From contig CAYRUH010000002.1 in the NCBI GenBank assembly GCA_964427415.1, positions 124,001 through 188,000 of the forward strand: a stretch of 64,000 nt of DNA, given 5' to 3'. Origin of the DNA: Lentisalinibacter sp964427415. GTDB lineage: Bacteria; Pseudomonadota; Gammaproteobacteria; Steroidobacterales; Woeseiaceae. The notes below the pieces were generated by a model that was not told where the DNA came from, ran no database searches, and worked only from the letters and a program-made list of their open reading frames with translations. Both the position numbers and the translations under genes were made by a program. This document shows, piece after piece, positions 1 through 8,467 of the stretch; within the stretch, counting starts at the first letter, position 1, and each line of letters begins with the position of its first letter.

Positions 1-2802
1 CCAGCCGGCGGCAGCGAGGGGCTCATACCGCCACTGGTCGACGGCCTCGATGGCGGCCTGCTCGAAGGTGCCGGCCGGTCGCGCTTCAGTCACGCGGATG
101 TCGGCGGGCCGGCCAGCGGGCGTGAGCGAGAATTCGACGTCCACCCAGCCTTCCATGCCGCGCATCTTGGCCGCACGGGGATACGCGGGCGGTACGTAGG
201 TGATGCGCTCGGGGCGGGTCGCGGGCGGCGTTTCTTCAGGGACGGTTTCCTCCGGGCTCACCGCCGCCTCTCGAGTCTCGGTCGCGCCCAGGTTCGTCGT
301 CGCAGCAGAGTCGTCCGCCGCTCCGGCTGCATCGGTGGCCAGGCGGGCGGCCGTGTCGCGCGCTTGCATGGTTTCTGTCAGTTCTGACGTATCTGCCGGC
401 AGACCCGTATCCTCAGGAATCGCCTCAGGAATCGCCTCAGGAATCGCCTCAGGAATCGNNNNNNNNNNNNNNNNNNNNNNNNNNNNNNNNNNNNNNNNNN
501 NNNNNNNNNNNNNNNNNNNNNNNNNNNNNNNNNNNNNNNNNNNNNNNNNNNNNNNNNNCTCAGGAATCGTCTCAGGAATCGTCTCAGATATCGCCACAGC
601 TACCTGCTCCGCCACGCGCTCCTCCGCGGATGGTGCCGGCTCGGCCCCGGCCTCCGGTTCCGGCTCGGGCACGGGCTGCGGCGCCGCCGTCTGCGCGGCC
701 GGTGCCGAGGGCAGGCGCCCAGCGGCTTCCCGGAAAGGCGCCAGGCGTGGCTCTTCTACGCCGCTCAGGCGGGCCTCGGCCAGCCAACGCTCGGCCGCGG
801 CGCGGTCGCCGGCCTCCACCGATTCGCGTATGCGCGTGATAAGGGCGGTGCGCAGGAAGGCCATGCCCTGGCGACCGGCAATGCTCTCGCTGTCCTGGGA
901 GAGCACGGCACGGTAGTAGTAACGGGCATTGTCGGCGGGCGGCCCGACCAGCTGCCCCTGCAGCAGACGCTGATTGCCGAGTTCGAGCAGCAGTGTGCGG
1001 CCGCGGCCGTCCGCGGCTGCCAGGATCGACTCGCGTCTCGCCTCCACCGCCGGGCTGCGGCCCGGCAGGAGTGCGGCGGCCTGGTCGAGCACCTCCATGG
1101 CCCCCTCGGTGTCGCCGGCGGCGGCTAGCTCGTCTGCCCGCGCCAGCAGCCGGTCGCGTTCCGCTGCGGCCAGGCCGGTGTCTATATCCTCGAGACCGGG
1201 CGCTGCCGGAAAACTGGATCGGATCACGCTGCGTGCGGCGCGGGCCTCACCGGGCCGTCCCGCAGCCAGTGCGGCGGCGACCGCGGCGATTGCTTCGGCG
1301 ACGACCTGATCGGTTTCCGCCGCCAGGGCCGCGTCGTCCGGTGCCTGTGCCAGCGCGGTGGCGTAGAGTGCGAGCGCGCCGTCCTTACCGGGCGCGAGCA
1401 GGCGCCCGGCCGCCACGGCCTCCCGGGCGCGCCGCAGGTCGCGGTTGACGGGCGGCGGGGCGGGCGGATCGGAACGGGCCTCGCCGGCCTGGTCTGCGGC
1501 GGGCGCCGACGCCCCAGCCGGTGTCCCGGCCGGCGATGGCGCCGCGTCGTCGTCCTGAGCGCCGGTCAGCGACCAGATCCCGCCGACTGCAATGAGCGCC
1601 AGCAGTGCGCCCGCACCCACAAGCAGCGCCGGCCGCGAGAGACCCTCGCCGCCGGCTTTCTCCGGCGGTGCCTTGTCCTTTGCCTGGCCGTCTTCCGGCG
1701 CCTTCGCTTTCGGTTCCTCGCGGCCGACCTTCGGCTTTGCCTCAGCGAGCCGGAGCATCTCCGGCCGGGCCGGGGCGGGCGTGATCGGTGCCTCGTCACT
1801 CAGCACTACTTCCTCGGCGCCCTCGAAGTCCGCGATGGTCGGCCCGCCTCGCGCCTCCGGTGGGGGCGGCGCGGGTGCGGCCGGCGTGGCCGGCTTTTCC
1901 TTCACCTGCGCCCGCCGGATGGCCGCCTCGATGGCGAGCCGCGCCCGCCCCGGGGATATGGGCTTCAGCAGGAAGCGGTAGACCGTGCCGCTGCTGATGA
2001 GGTCCATGAGCTGGTCGCCGTCATCCCGGCGGCCGGCGACGATGGTCACCAGCCCGGGCTGGCGGCTGCGCAGCCGGGTGGTGATGGCTTGCACGTCCCG
2101 CGGAGCGACGGCGGCGTCGGTTACCAGGACCGCGCTCGCGGCGTCGCCGACGAGTTTCGCGGCAGCGCGCAGATCATCCACGGCGTGGACCGGCTGGCGA
2201 GGGGAGAGCGCCTGGCGAATGGTATCCAGAAACACGTCATCCTTGCTGAGCACGACCAGTTCCGTTGCGGCAGCGGCGCCCGTTGCTGCGGGATACGTTC
2301 CGCTGGCTTCAGCGATTGCGCCGGACCGGCGGACCGGGTCGGTCTTGCGGAAGGGCGCGGTGGGCGACACGCGCGGCTGCGGCCCCGCCGAGCGGTCGTT
2401 GGCTGATTCCTGCAGCGTGTTCAGCCGCAGCTGCTCGAGCGCCTGATCGATGACGCGGCGCATTTCCTCCGGCGTGCCGATGCCGCGGATGACCTGCAAC
2501 AGCTCTTCGCTGCCGACGAGGGCTTGCGCATCGGCGCCGCTCATGTTTTTCGGCGCGATGAGTATGCCGAGAGTCTCGGGCGAGCGCTTCCTCGCCTCTC
2601 GCAGCGCCTCGATACCGCTCATGCCGGGCAGGTCCTGGGCCGAGACCATGACGTGGATGGGGGTCACCCCGAGGGTGTTCAGCGCCTCGGTACCGCTGGT
2701 CGCCAGGTGCACGGAATAGGCCTCACCGAGCGACACGCTGAAGCGATCCAGCGTGCTCTGCTCGGAATGCAGCAGCAGTACCTGAGTCTTGAACCTTTGC
2801 AC
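1..2802 (-). CDS. TonB-family energy transducer with two N-terminal receiver-like domains (3' end cut by window edge, internal gap)
   Basis: Read from a GTG at 2802 (MQRFKTQVLLLHSE; AGAGG about 11 nt upstream), the frame is open to base 1. Order seen: receiver-like domain 1 (about residues 1-120), receiver-like domain 2 (about 190-310), a Pro/Ala/Lys-rich linker, one membrane segment (about 405-425, LLVGAGALLALIAVGGIW), an alanine-rich helical region resembling TPR-type repeats, tandem AIPE/TIPE tetrapeptides around the gap, and a TonB C-terminal domain (YVPPAYPRAAKMRG, then WVDVEFSLTP and WRYEPLA) just before the edge. Receiver 1 has Ala where the phospho-Asp should be (VMVSAQDLPGMSG). Receiver 2 keeps an Asp (VLVTDAAV) and the Lys-Pro pair (FLLKPISP). 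The membrane segment lacks the His of classical TonB. TonB proteins energise outer-membrane receptors; a cytoplasmic receiver pair feeding one is inference. With 100 Ns the frame is the same on both sides, but the true gap length is unknown. Confidence 0.85.
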   Translation of the reverse strand, partial: MQRFKTQVLLLHSEQSTLDRFSVSLGEAYSVHLATSGTEALNTLGVTPIHVMVSAQDLPGMSGIEALREARKRSPETLGILIAPKNMSGADAQALVGSEELLQVIRGIGTPEEMRRVIDQALEQLRLNTLQESANDRSAGPQPRVSPTAPFRKTDPVRRSGAIAEASGTYPAATGAAAATELVVLSKDDVFLDTIRQALSPRQPVHAVDDLRAAAKLVGDAASAVLVTDAAVAPRDVQAITTRLRSRQPGLVTIVAGRRDDGDQLMDLISSGTVYRFLLKPISPGRARLAIEAAIRRAQVKEKPATPAAPAPPPPEARGGPTIADFEGAEEVVLSDEAPITPAPARPEMLRLAEAKPKVGREEPKAKAPEDGQAKDKAPPEKAGGEGLSRPALLVGAGALLALIAVGGIWSLTGAQDDDAAPSPAGTPAGASAPAADQAGEARSDPPAPPPVNRDLRRAREAVAAGRLLAPGKDGALALYATALAQAPDDAALAAETDQVVAEAIAAVAAALAAGRPGEARAARSVIRSSFPAAPGLEDIDTGLAAAERDRLLARADELAAAGDTEGAMEVLDQAAALLPGRSPAVEARRESILAAADGRGRTLLLELGNQRLLQGQLVGPPADNARYYYRAVLSQDSESIAGRQGMAFLRTALITRIRESVEAGDRAAAERWLAEARLSGVEEPRLAPFREAAGRLPSAPAAQTAAPQPVPEPEPEAGAEPAPSAEERVAEQVAVAISETIPETIPEXXXXXXXXXXXXXXXXXXXXXXXXXXXXXXXXXXIPEAIPEAIPEAIPEDTGLPADTSELTETMQARDTAARLATDAAGAADDSAATTNLGATETREAAVSPEETVPEETPPATRPERITYVPPAYPRAAKMRGMEGWVDVEFSLTPAGRPADIRVTEARPAGTFEQAAIEAVDQWRYEPLAAAGW
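412..595 (-). repeat. 12-bp in-frame coding repeat (AIPE/TIPE) containing an assembly gap
   Basis: On the plus strand CTCAGGAATCGC repeats four times from 412 to 458. The N run follows, then CTCAGGAATCGT twice and a diverged copy, CTCAGATATCGC. Read on the minus strand each unit encodes Ala/Thr-Ile-Pro/Ser-Glu, a likely extended periplasmic linker ahead of the TonB domain. The assembly breaks inside the array, so the true copy number is unknown and probably larger. Confidence 0.9.
459..558. other. assembly gap, exactly 100 N
   Basis: One hundred undetermined bases inside the tandem repeat of the TonB-family gene. A round 100 is the usual placeholder for a scaffold gap of unknown size. Confidence 0.95.
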
Positions 2803-2972
2803 GGCGTCCGATGCCTCTGGCAGCCCGGTTCCCGGGCGGTTATCGAACACCGAGTATATGCGCGCGCATGCGGCTGGCGGCCGCCAGGCCAGCGCGAATA
2901 TGTCAAAATGTGACCGGGGACACACTCCCGGCGGTACTGGTGCGCATTGCGGGCCCGGCGGGTAGCCGGGAG

Positions 2973-4901
2973 TCAGTCGGCCGGCGGGGCGCGGCGCTCG
3001 CGGTTCTCCGCCGCCAGTGCTTCGACCGCCTCACCGAGAGGCAGCACCGGCTGGCGCTTGCTGCCCAGGCGGCGGATCGCCACGGTGCGTTCCTCTACCT
3101 CGCGCTTGCCGACGGCGACGATCACGGGGATCTTGGCCACACTGTGCTCGCGCACCTTGTAGCTGATCTTCTCGTTGCGCAGATCGGTCTCGACCGCGAG
3201 CCCTGCCGTCCGCAGCGCCTCGGCTGCCTCGCAGGCGTATTCATCGCCATCCGAGGTAATGGTCGTCACCACCGCCTGTACCGGCGCGAGCCATAGCGGC
3301 AGCGCGCCCGCGTAGTGCTCGATCAGGATGCCGATGAAGCGTTCCAGCGAGCCGAACATGGCGCGGTGCAGCATGACCGGCGTGTGCCTGTTGCCGTCTT
3401 CGCCGACGAAACTCGCGCCGAGCCGCTCGGGCAGGTTCAGGTCCACCTGCAGCGTGCCGCACTGCCAGTCGCGGCCGATGGCGTCGCGCAGGACGAACTC
3501 GAGCTTCGGCCCGTAGAAGGCGCCCTCGCCCGGGTTGTAGGTGTACTCAAGGCCGGTTGTCTCGATGGCGGTCTTCAGCGCGGCCTCCGCCTGGTCCCAC
3601 ACCTCGTCGGCTCCCACGCGCACCGCCGGCCGGTCGGCGAACTTGATGTGTACGTCCTCGAAGCCGAAGTCCCGGTAGATGCCGAGGATCAGGTCGCACA
3701 CGGCGATGGATTCCGCAGTGATCTGGTCGCGGGTGCAGAAGATATGCGCGTCGTCCTGGGTGAAGGCACGCACGCGAAGCATGCCGTGCAGCGCGCCGGA
3801 GGGTTCGTAGCGGTGGACGGTGCCGAATTCCGACAGCCGCAGCGGCAGCTCCCGGTAGCTGGTGATGCCCTGGTTGAAGACCTGCACATGGCCGGGGCAG
3901 TTCATGGGCTTCAGCGCATAGACCCGACCCTCTTCGGGTTCCGTCGTGTACATGTTCTCGCCGAAGGTCTCCCAGTGGCCGGAGGATTCCCACAGCGAGC
4001 GGTCCATGACGATGGGTGTGGCGATCTCCCGGTAGCCGGCGGCATCCTGTCGCTCGCGCATGTAATCGACCAGACGCTGATACAGGGCCCAGCCGCGCGG
4101 ATGCCAGAATACGGCGCCCGGCGCCTCTTCCTGGAAGTGGAACAGGGCCATCTGGCGGCCGAGGCGGCGGTGGTCGCGCTTCTCCGCCTCCTGCAACTGG
4201 TGCAGGTATGTACGCAGCTGCTTGTCGTTGGCCCAGGCCGTGCCGTAGACGCGCTGCAGCATCTCGTTGCGGGAATCGCCGCGCCAGTAGGCGCCCGAGA
4301 CCCTCGTCAGCTTGAACGCGTTGCCCAGCCGGCCGGTGGAAGGCAGATGCGGGCCGCGACACAGATCGAGGAATTCTCCCTGGCGGTAGACGGTGATGAC
4401 CTCGTCCTGCGGCAGGTCCTCGATGATGCGGGCTTTATACTCCTCGCCGTCCTCGCGGAAGTAACGAACGGCCTCGTCACGGTCCCAGACCTCGCGGACG
4501 ATGCGCTCGTCCCGCGCGACGATGTCGCGCATGCGGGACTCGATCTTCTCCAGGTCCTCGGGCGTGAAGGGCATCTCGCGGGCGAAGTCGTAGTAGAAGC
4601 CGTTCTCGATGGCAGGCCCGATGGTTACCTGGGTCTCGGGGTAGAGCTCCTTCACCGCCTCGGCCATGATGTGGGCGGCGTCGTGTCTCAGCAACTCCAG
4701 CCCGTCCTCGCTGTCACGGGTGACAATCTCGACGGTCGCCTCTTCCGGTAGCTCCCGGCTGAGGTCGCGCAGTTCGCCGTCGATGCGGATGGCCACGGCG
4801 TCCTTCGCCAGTTTGCGGCCGATGCTCTCGGCCACGTCGAGGCCGGTGACCGGCTTGTCGAATTCCCGTCTCGAGCTGTCGGGCAGGGTGATGGATGGCA
4901 T
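2973..4901 (-). CDS. thrS: threonyl-tRNA synthetase
   Basis: Class II synthetase charging tRNA-Thr in the cytoplasm. At 642 residues it equals the E. coli enzyme. It has an N-terminal TGS domain (residues 1-60) and an editing domain with HDAAH (73-77) and CRGPH (181-185) as metal/water ligands. The zinc-binding core carries Cys335 in MNCPGHV plus the later His ligands (ALHGMLRV, VMLHRAMF), and the anticodon-binding domain is at the C terminus (from about 540, PVQAVVTTI). The ATG at 4901 is preceded by CAGAGAG. It is divergent from zur. The usual downstream partners infC-rpmI-rplT are absent; the next gene on this strand is the TonB-family gene, 170 bp away. Identity is secure. Confidence 0.98.
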   Translation of the reverse strand: MPSITLPDSSRREFDKPVTGLDVAESIGRKLAKDAVAIRIDGELRDLSRELPEEATVEIVTRDSEDGLELLRHDAAHIMAEAVKELYPETQVTIGPAIENGFYYDFAREMPFTPEDLEKIESRMRDIVARDERIVREVWDRDEAVRYFREDGEEYKARIIEDLPQDEVITVYRQGEFLDLCRGPHLPSTGRLGNAFKLTRVSGAYWRGDSRNEMLQRVYGTAWANDKQLRTYLHQLQEAEKRDHRRLGRQMALFHFQEEAPGAVFWHPRGWALYQRLVDYMRERQDAAGYREIATPIVMDRSLWESSGHWETFGENMYTTEPEEGRVYALKPMNCPGHVQVFNQGITSYRELPLRLSEFGTVHRYEPSGALHGMLRVRAFTQDDAHIFCTRDQITAESIAVCDLILGIYRDFGFEDVHIKFADRPAVRVGADEVWDQAEAALKTAIETTGLEYTYNPGEGAFYGPKLEFVLRDAIGRDWQCGTLQVDLNLPERLGASFVGEDGNRHTPVMLHRAMFGSLERFIGILIEHYAGALPLWLAPVQAVVTTITSDGDEYACEAAEALRTAGLAVETDLRNEKISYKVREHSVAKIPVIVAVGKREVEERTVAIRRLGSKRQPVLPLGEAVEALAAENRERRAPPAD

Positions 4902-5097
4902 GTTGCTCTCTGCACTGCTGCGGGTAAGCGGTTGGTCGGTGACCCGTCGGCGACGGGTCGCGAAAAGCCCAATATTCTACGCGACGCCGCCGTGCATTCG
5001 TAGTCTGCATTCGGCAGCTGACGGGCAGCGCCGGCGACGCTGCGTTATCATGCGGCGCCGGCCCGGAGAGTCCGGACAGCCCGGCCCGGAGAGGCTA

Positions 5098-5595
5098 ATG
5101 AGCAGCGCAGACGCCGATCAGGACAGCCCGGTATTCCCGCCGGAGAATCATGACCACCGCCATTGCGTGGCGGACGCGATGGCCAATGCCGAGCGTCTGT
5201 GCCGGGAGCGGGGACTGCGGCTGACCGCCAGGCGCCGGCGGGTGCTGGAACTGGTCTGGACCAGCCACCAGCCGGTGGGTGCCTACGATATCCTGGAGTC
5301 CATGAGCGACGAGGGTCGCCGCCCGGCGCCGCCCACGGTCTATCGTGCCCTGGATTTCCTGATGGACGCCGGCCTGGTGCACCGCCTCGATTCCCTGAAC
5401 GCGTTCGTCGGCTGCCGCGATCCGGAGCATCCCCACGCCGGGCAGTTCCTGATCTGCCGCCGGTGCCGATCGGTCGCGGAGCTGGACGATGCCGAGCTGC
5501 AGCAGGTCGTCAATGCGAAGGTCGCGGAGGCCGGCTTCCGTGCGGAGGCCCAGATGCTGGAGATACGGGGCGTCTGCAGCCGTTGCGGGTCCTGA
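5098..5595 (+). CDS. zur: Fur-family zinc uptake regulator Zur
   Basis: A 165-residue Fur-family DNA-binding repressor. The N-terminal winged helix contains the Zur-type recognition segment PPTVYRALDFL (about residues 80-90). The C-terminal half has the structural zinc cysteine pairs CRRC and CSRC and a His-rich stretch (EHPHAG). ALDFL after TVYR and the AYDILESM helix favour Zur over Fur or PerR. The ATG at 5098 has a strong GGAGAGG six bases upstream; longer upstream in-frame reading overlaps thrS and is not used. No znuABC is nearby. It probably represses zinc-uptake genes elsewhere when zinc is plentiful. The convergent TonB receptor downstream could be a target, but no clear Zur box was found. 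Confidence 0.92.
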   Translation: MSSADADQDSPVFPPENHDHRHCVADAMANAERLCRERGLRLTARRRRVLELVWTSHQPVGAYDILESMSDEGRRPAPPTVYRALDFLMDAGLVHRLDSLNAFVGCRDPEHPHAGQFLICRRCRSVAELDDAELQQVVNAKVAEAGFRAEAQMLEIRGVCSRCGS

Positions 5596-5610
5596 GATCG
5601 ACTCGCCGTA

Positions 5611-5638
5611 AAAGAAAAGCCGGCGCGAGGCCGGCTTT
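5611..5638. terminator. intrinsic terminator between convergent zur and receptor gene
   Basis: AAAGCCGGC (5616-5624) and GCCGGCTTT (5630-5638) form a perfect 9-bp stem around GCGAG. On the minus strand the stem is followed by TTTTCTTTT, so it should stop the receptor transcript efficiently. On the plus strand it follows zur with a shorter T run. Confidence 0.85.
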
Positions 5639-5673
5639 CCCGTGCTGGCGAGCCGTCGCCCGCGCGGTGAGCG

Positions 5674-8205
5674 TCAGAATTCGTAGCTGAATTCCAGCCC
5701 CCAGCGGCGCTCCGGTCCGGGATGGACGAAGGAGCCGCCGAACTCGGCCGCCAGGATGACTTCCTCGACGATGTCCTCGTCCAGAATGTTCGTGCCGAAG
5801 GCGGTTACCCGCCAGTTATCGCGGCCGAAGCCAAGCCGCAGGTCCCAGGTCTGGTAGGGGTCACGCTCGGTGACCGTGTAGTCGGCCGTGCCCAGCCCCG
5901 GGAAGCCGAGATCGAACAGTGTCCGGCGCTCCTCGTCCTGGGCGGTGTGGAACCAGGTATCGCCGACGAAGGAGCCGTAGAGTCCGCCGTAGAGGTCCCA
6001 GCCGTTGCCCAGCGGGTAGTCCACCTCGACCTGGACGTTGCCCGTGTACTGGGGCGTGGACGGCGATTTATTGCCGACGGTATTCGGCCGCACCGAGTTG
6101 GCCTCGATGCGGCTGGTCGTGTGGGCCCAGCCGGCGCCCAGCGTGATGTAATCGTTGAGTACGTAATTCGCGCCGATCTCCGCGCCCGTCAGCTTGACCT
6201 CGTCGATGTTGGAGACGACGCGCAGGAGGCCGAAGGGACCCACCTGAAATTCGAAGAACTGCATGTCGTCGACGTCCATCCGGTAGATAGCGCCCTCCAG
6301 CGAAAGGCGGCCGTCGGCGAGCCTGGACTTGAAGCCCAGCTCGAAGGCGCTGGAGGTCTCCTTGTCGAATTGGTCGCGGATATCGAGGTCCTTGCCAAGC
6401 GGCTGGTTGATGAACACGTCGATGGTGGCCGCCGAACCCTGGTTGTTGAAGCCGCCGCTCTTGAAGCCGATGCCCCAGGAGGCGAACAGCGATACCGCCT
6501 CGTTCACGTCGTGGCGCAGCGAGAGTTTGGGCTGTACCTGAGTGAAGGTGCGGCTCTGCGGCTGCACGCCGCCCGGGTTCAGGACGGGATCCAGAGCGGG
6601 GTTCAGCGGCGCGCCGCCACTGAAAACGCCGTCGTTGGTGAAGTCCACGAACTCGGTACGCGGCGCCGTGGGTACCAGGCTGCGGGCCTCGCGCTCCTCC
6701 CGGTCGTAGCGCAGCGCCAGGGCCACCTCGGTGCGCTCGCTCAGGTCGTAGGTGAGGTTGCCGAACACGGCCCAGACGTCGGTATCGAACTCGTCCCACA
6801 GCAGTTGCTCGGTGGGGTTGTTCGGGTTATCCGTAAACAGCGTCGGGATGACACCGAAACCCCGGTCGATGGCCAGGTTCACGCCCACCTCCCGCTCCAG
6901 GGTGAGGTAGTAGAGCCCGGCGATCCAGCGCAGCGCCTGATCGCCCGGCGAGGCCAGGCGCAGCTCGAAGCTGATGTCTTCCTGATTGCGCTCCTGGTAC
7001 TGGGTGCCGTCGCAGGTGGTCGGCGTATAGGGCCCAAGGATGGGGTCCGCGCCGAAGCTGCCGTCCACCGGCAAGAGGATCTGAGGTGGCGGCAGCGTGA
7101 CACCCTGCGTCGTGAGGGCGATGGAGTTCGGCAGGCAGGAATCCGGCGTGGCGTCGTCGGTATTGAAGAAGCCGAAGGCTGCGCTGGTGCCGTCCGAGGA
7201 CAGGGAATTTTCGATGTTGCTGTAGAGCAGCCAGCCGGTGAGGTCGGCCCAGCCGAGCGCGTAGTCCGCCTTGACGGAGAACTCCGTCGCCTCCTGGTCG
7301 TTGGTGGGGTCGATGTTCGGCTGGAACACGAACTCATGGTCGTCCACGTCTTCGTTGAAGAACGAGGCGAAGCCTTCGCCGAACAGCGGGTCCAGCACCG
7401 GTGCGAAACCCGAGGCGAAGTCCGGCAGATGAAAAGCGGCGTTGAAGCTGATCGAGGCGGCGTCCACCTCGCCGTAGCGGGCCTTCACGTCCACCGTGAG
7501 GAGATCGGTCGGCTCGAAGATGAGCCGGCCGTTGACGTTGTAGTTCTCGAAGTCGTCGGCCACGTCGGCGCCGAGAAAGGAGTTCGTGTAGTAGCCGTCG
7601 GTGTCGCGCCAGTCGCCGCCGAAGCTGAACGAGACGGTGTCGGTGAGCGGTCCGCTCACGTAGCCCGTGGCGTAGTAGGTGCTGTCGCCCGCTGCGCTCA
7701 CCTTGACGTTGCCGCCCAGCTCCTCGCCGGGCATCTCGGTGCTGACGATGATGGCGCCGGCCGCCGCATTGCGGCCGTAAAGCGCGCCCTGGGGCCCCTT
7801 CAGGATCTCGATCTGCTGCAGATTGGAGAACTCCCGGTTGAAGGCCGCCGGGTTGGTCATCAGGATGCCGTCGATGATGAAGGCCACACTGTTCTCGGCG
7901 TCGCGCGCGCCGTTCAGGCCGCGGATGTTGATCTGCGTGTCGCCGACCTCGGCGGCGTCGACCAGGCTCACGCCGGGCGTCAGCTTGATGAAGTCCTCCG
8001 CGCGTTCCACACCGGCGCGCTCGAGGCGGTCGTCGGTCAGCACCGTGACGGTGGCCGGCACGTCCTGCAGCGTCTCCTCGCGCTGCCGCGCGGTGACGGT
8101 GATCTCCTCGATGCCCTGGGCCTCCTGCGCCACGGCGGGTACGGTGTAGCCGGCGGCAACAGCGAGCACGCTCGCAACGCCGCAAAGCAGGGTCTTCGCA
8201 CGCAT
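5674..8205 (-). CDS. TonB-dependent outer-membrane receptor
   Basis: An 843-residue receptor. The ATG at 8205 is preceded by AGGAGAG and begins a signal peptide (MRAKTLLCGVASVLAVAAGY, cleavage near AVAQEAQ). A TonB box (EEITVTARQREE) follows, then the plug domain with typical INIRGLNG and IEILKGPQGALYGRNA stretches (to about residue 180). The long beta-barrel ends in aromatic FSYEF. An in-frame ATG further upstream lacks a ribosome site and would spoil the signal peptide. Substrate is unknown; the lack of cysteine or haem-type motifs and the family style resemble the broad catabolic receptors of marine and soil gammaproteobacteria. Two operator-like palindromes lie upstream, between it and the divergent hydrolase gene. 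Confidence 0.95.
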   Translation of the reverse strand: MRAKTLLCGVASVLAVAAGYTVPAVAQEAQGIEEITVTARQREETLQDVPATVTVLTDDRLERAGVERAEDFIKLTPGVSLVDAAEVGDTQINIRGLNGARDAENSVAFIIDGILMTNPAAFNREFSNLQQIEILKGPQGALYGRNAAAGAIIVSTEMPGEELGGNVKVSAAGDSTYYATGYVSGPLTDTVSFSFGGDWRDTDGYYTNSFLGADVADDFENYNVNGRLIFEPTDLLTVDVKARYGEVDAASISFNAAFHLPDFASGFAPVLDPLFGEGFASFFNEDVDDHEFVFQPNIDPTNDQEATEFSVKADYALGWADLTGWLLYSNIENSLSSDGTSAAFGFFNTDDATPDSCLPNSIALTTQGVTLPPPQILLPVDGSFGADPILGPYTPTTCDGTQYQERNQEDISFELRLASPGDQALRWIAGLYYLTLEREVGVNLAIDRGFGVIPTLFTDNPNNPTEQLLWDEFDTDVWAVFGNLTYDLSERTEVALALRYDREEREARSLVPTAPRTEFVDFTNDGVFSGGAPLNPALDPVLNPGGVQPQSRTFTQVQPKLSLRHDVNEAVSLFASWGIGFKSGGFNNQGSAATIDVFINQPLGKDLDIRDQFDKETSSAFELGFKSRLADGRLSLEGAIYRMDVDDMQFFEFQVGPFGLLRVVSNIDEVKLTGAEIGANYVLNDYITLGAGWAHTTSRIEANSVRPNTVGNKSPSTPQYTGNVQVEVDYPLGNGWDLYGGLYGSFVGDTWFHTAQDEERRTLFDLGFPGLGTADYTVTERDPYQTWDLRLGFGRDNWRVTAFGTNILDEDIVEEVILAAEFGGSFVHPGPERRWGLEFSYEF

Positions 8206-8298
8206 AGTTCTCTCTCCTGGTCTGGATCGCTCTTCAGTGTTCCGCAAGGATGTCGGTTATGGCATACACTGTGGTAATCGGCTTGTGCCTGCCCCAGC

Positions 8299-8314
8299 GG
8301 TATCGTATACAAAA
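8299..8314 (+). promoter_or_regulatory. GntR-like operator half of an inverted pair
   Basis: GGTATCGTATACAAAA, centred on the palindromic hexamer GTATAC at 8305-8310. It matches the reverse complement of the second site (8365-8380) at 14 of 16 positions. It sits 94-109 bp upstream of the receptor start codon. The GTATAC core with flanking A/T is typical of GntR-family binding sites; the cognate regulator is not in the window. Confidence 0.55.
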
Positions 8315-8364
8315 GCGCGCCGGCACGTCCAGAAAAAGGACGGGCGAGCCAACGGTTTGTGATT

Positions 8365-8380
8365 TTTTGTATACAATATC
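8365..8380 (-). promoter_or_regulatory. GntR-like operator, second copy in inverted orientation
   Basis: Contains the perfect 10-bp palindrome TTGTATACAA (8367-8376). Read on the minus strand it is GATATTGTATACAAAA, nearly identical to the site at 8299. The two palindrome centres are 64 bp apart, close to six helical turns. That would place two bound dimers on the same DNA face, between the receptor and hydrolase promoters. Confidence 0.6.
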
Positions 8381-8467
8381 CCGGGAGCCGGTCGTCAGAC
8401 AGGGATGCGGTCACGTTGTCTCGCCTACGCAACAAAGAGGGTCGGGACGGCATCGGGAGCGTATGAC

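Noticed and set aside
412..595. CRISPR-like direct repeats
   Set aside because: The repeats are 12 bp with no spacers and keep the reading frame of a protein.
200..916. Plus-strand frame with Ser-Gly-Ile repeats spanning the N gap
   Set aside because: It is the antisense of the AIPE repeat in the TonB-family gene, whose frame gives a coherent domain order on both sides of the gap.
3315..4751. 478-codon plus-strand open frame opposite thrS
   Set aside because: Antisense artefact of a well-identified synthetase gene.
4666..5097. N-terminal extension of zur reaching back over thrS
   Set aside because: The internal ATG at 5098 has a strong ribosome site and gives the normal family length; the extension overlaps thrS antisense.
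5722..8277. 851-codon plus-strand open frame opposite the first TonB receptor
   Set aside because: Mirror of the receptor gene caused by high GC at third positions; no recognisable domain.
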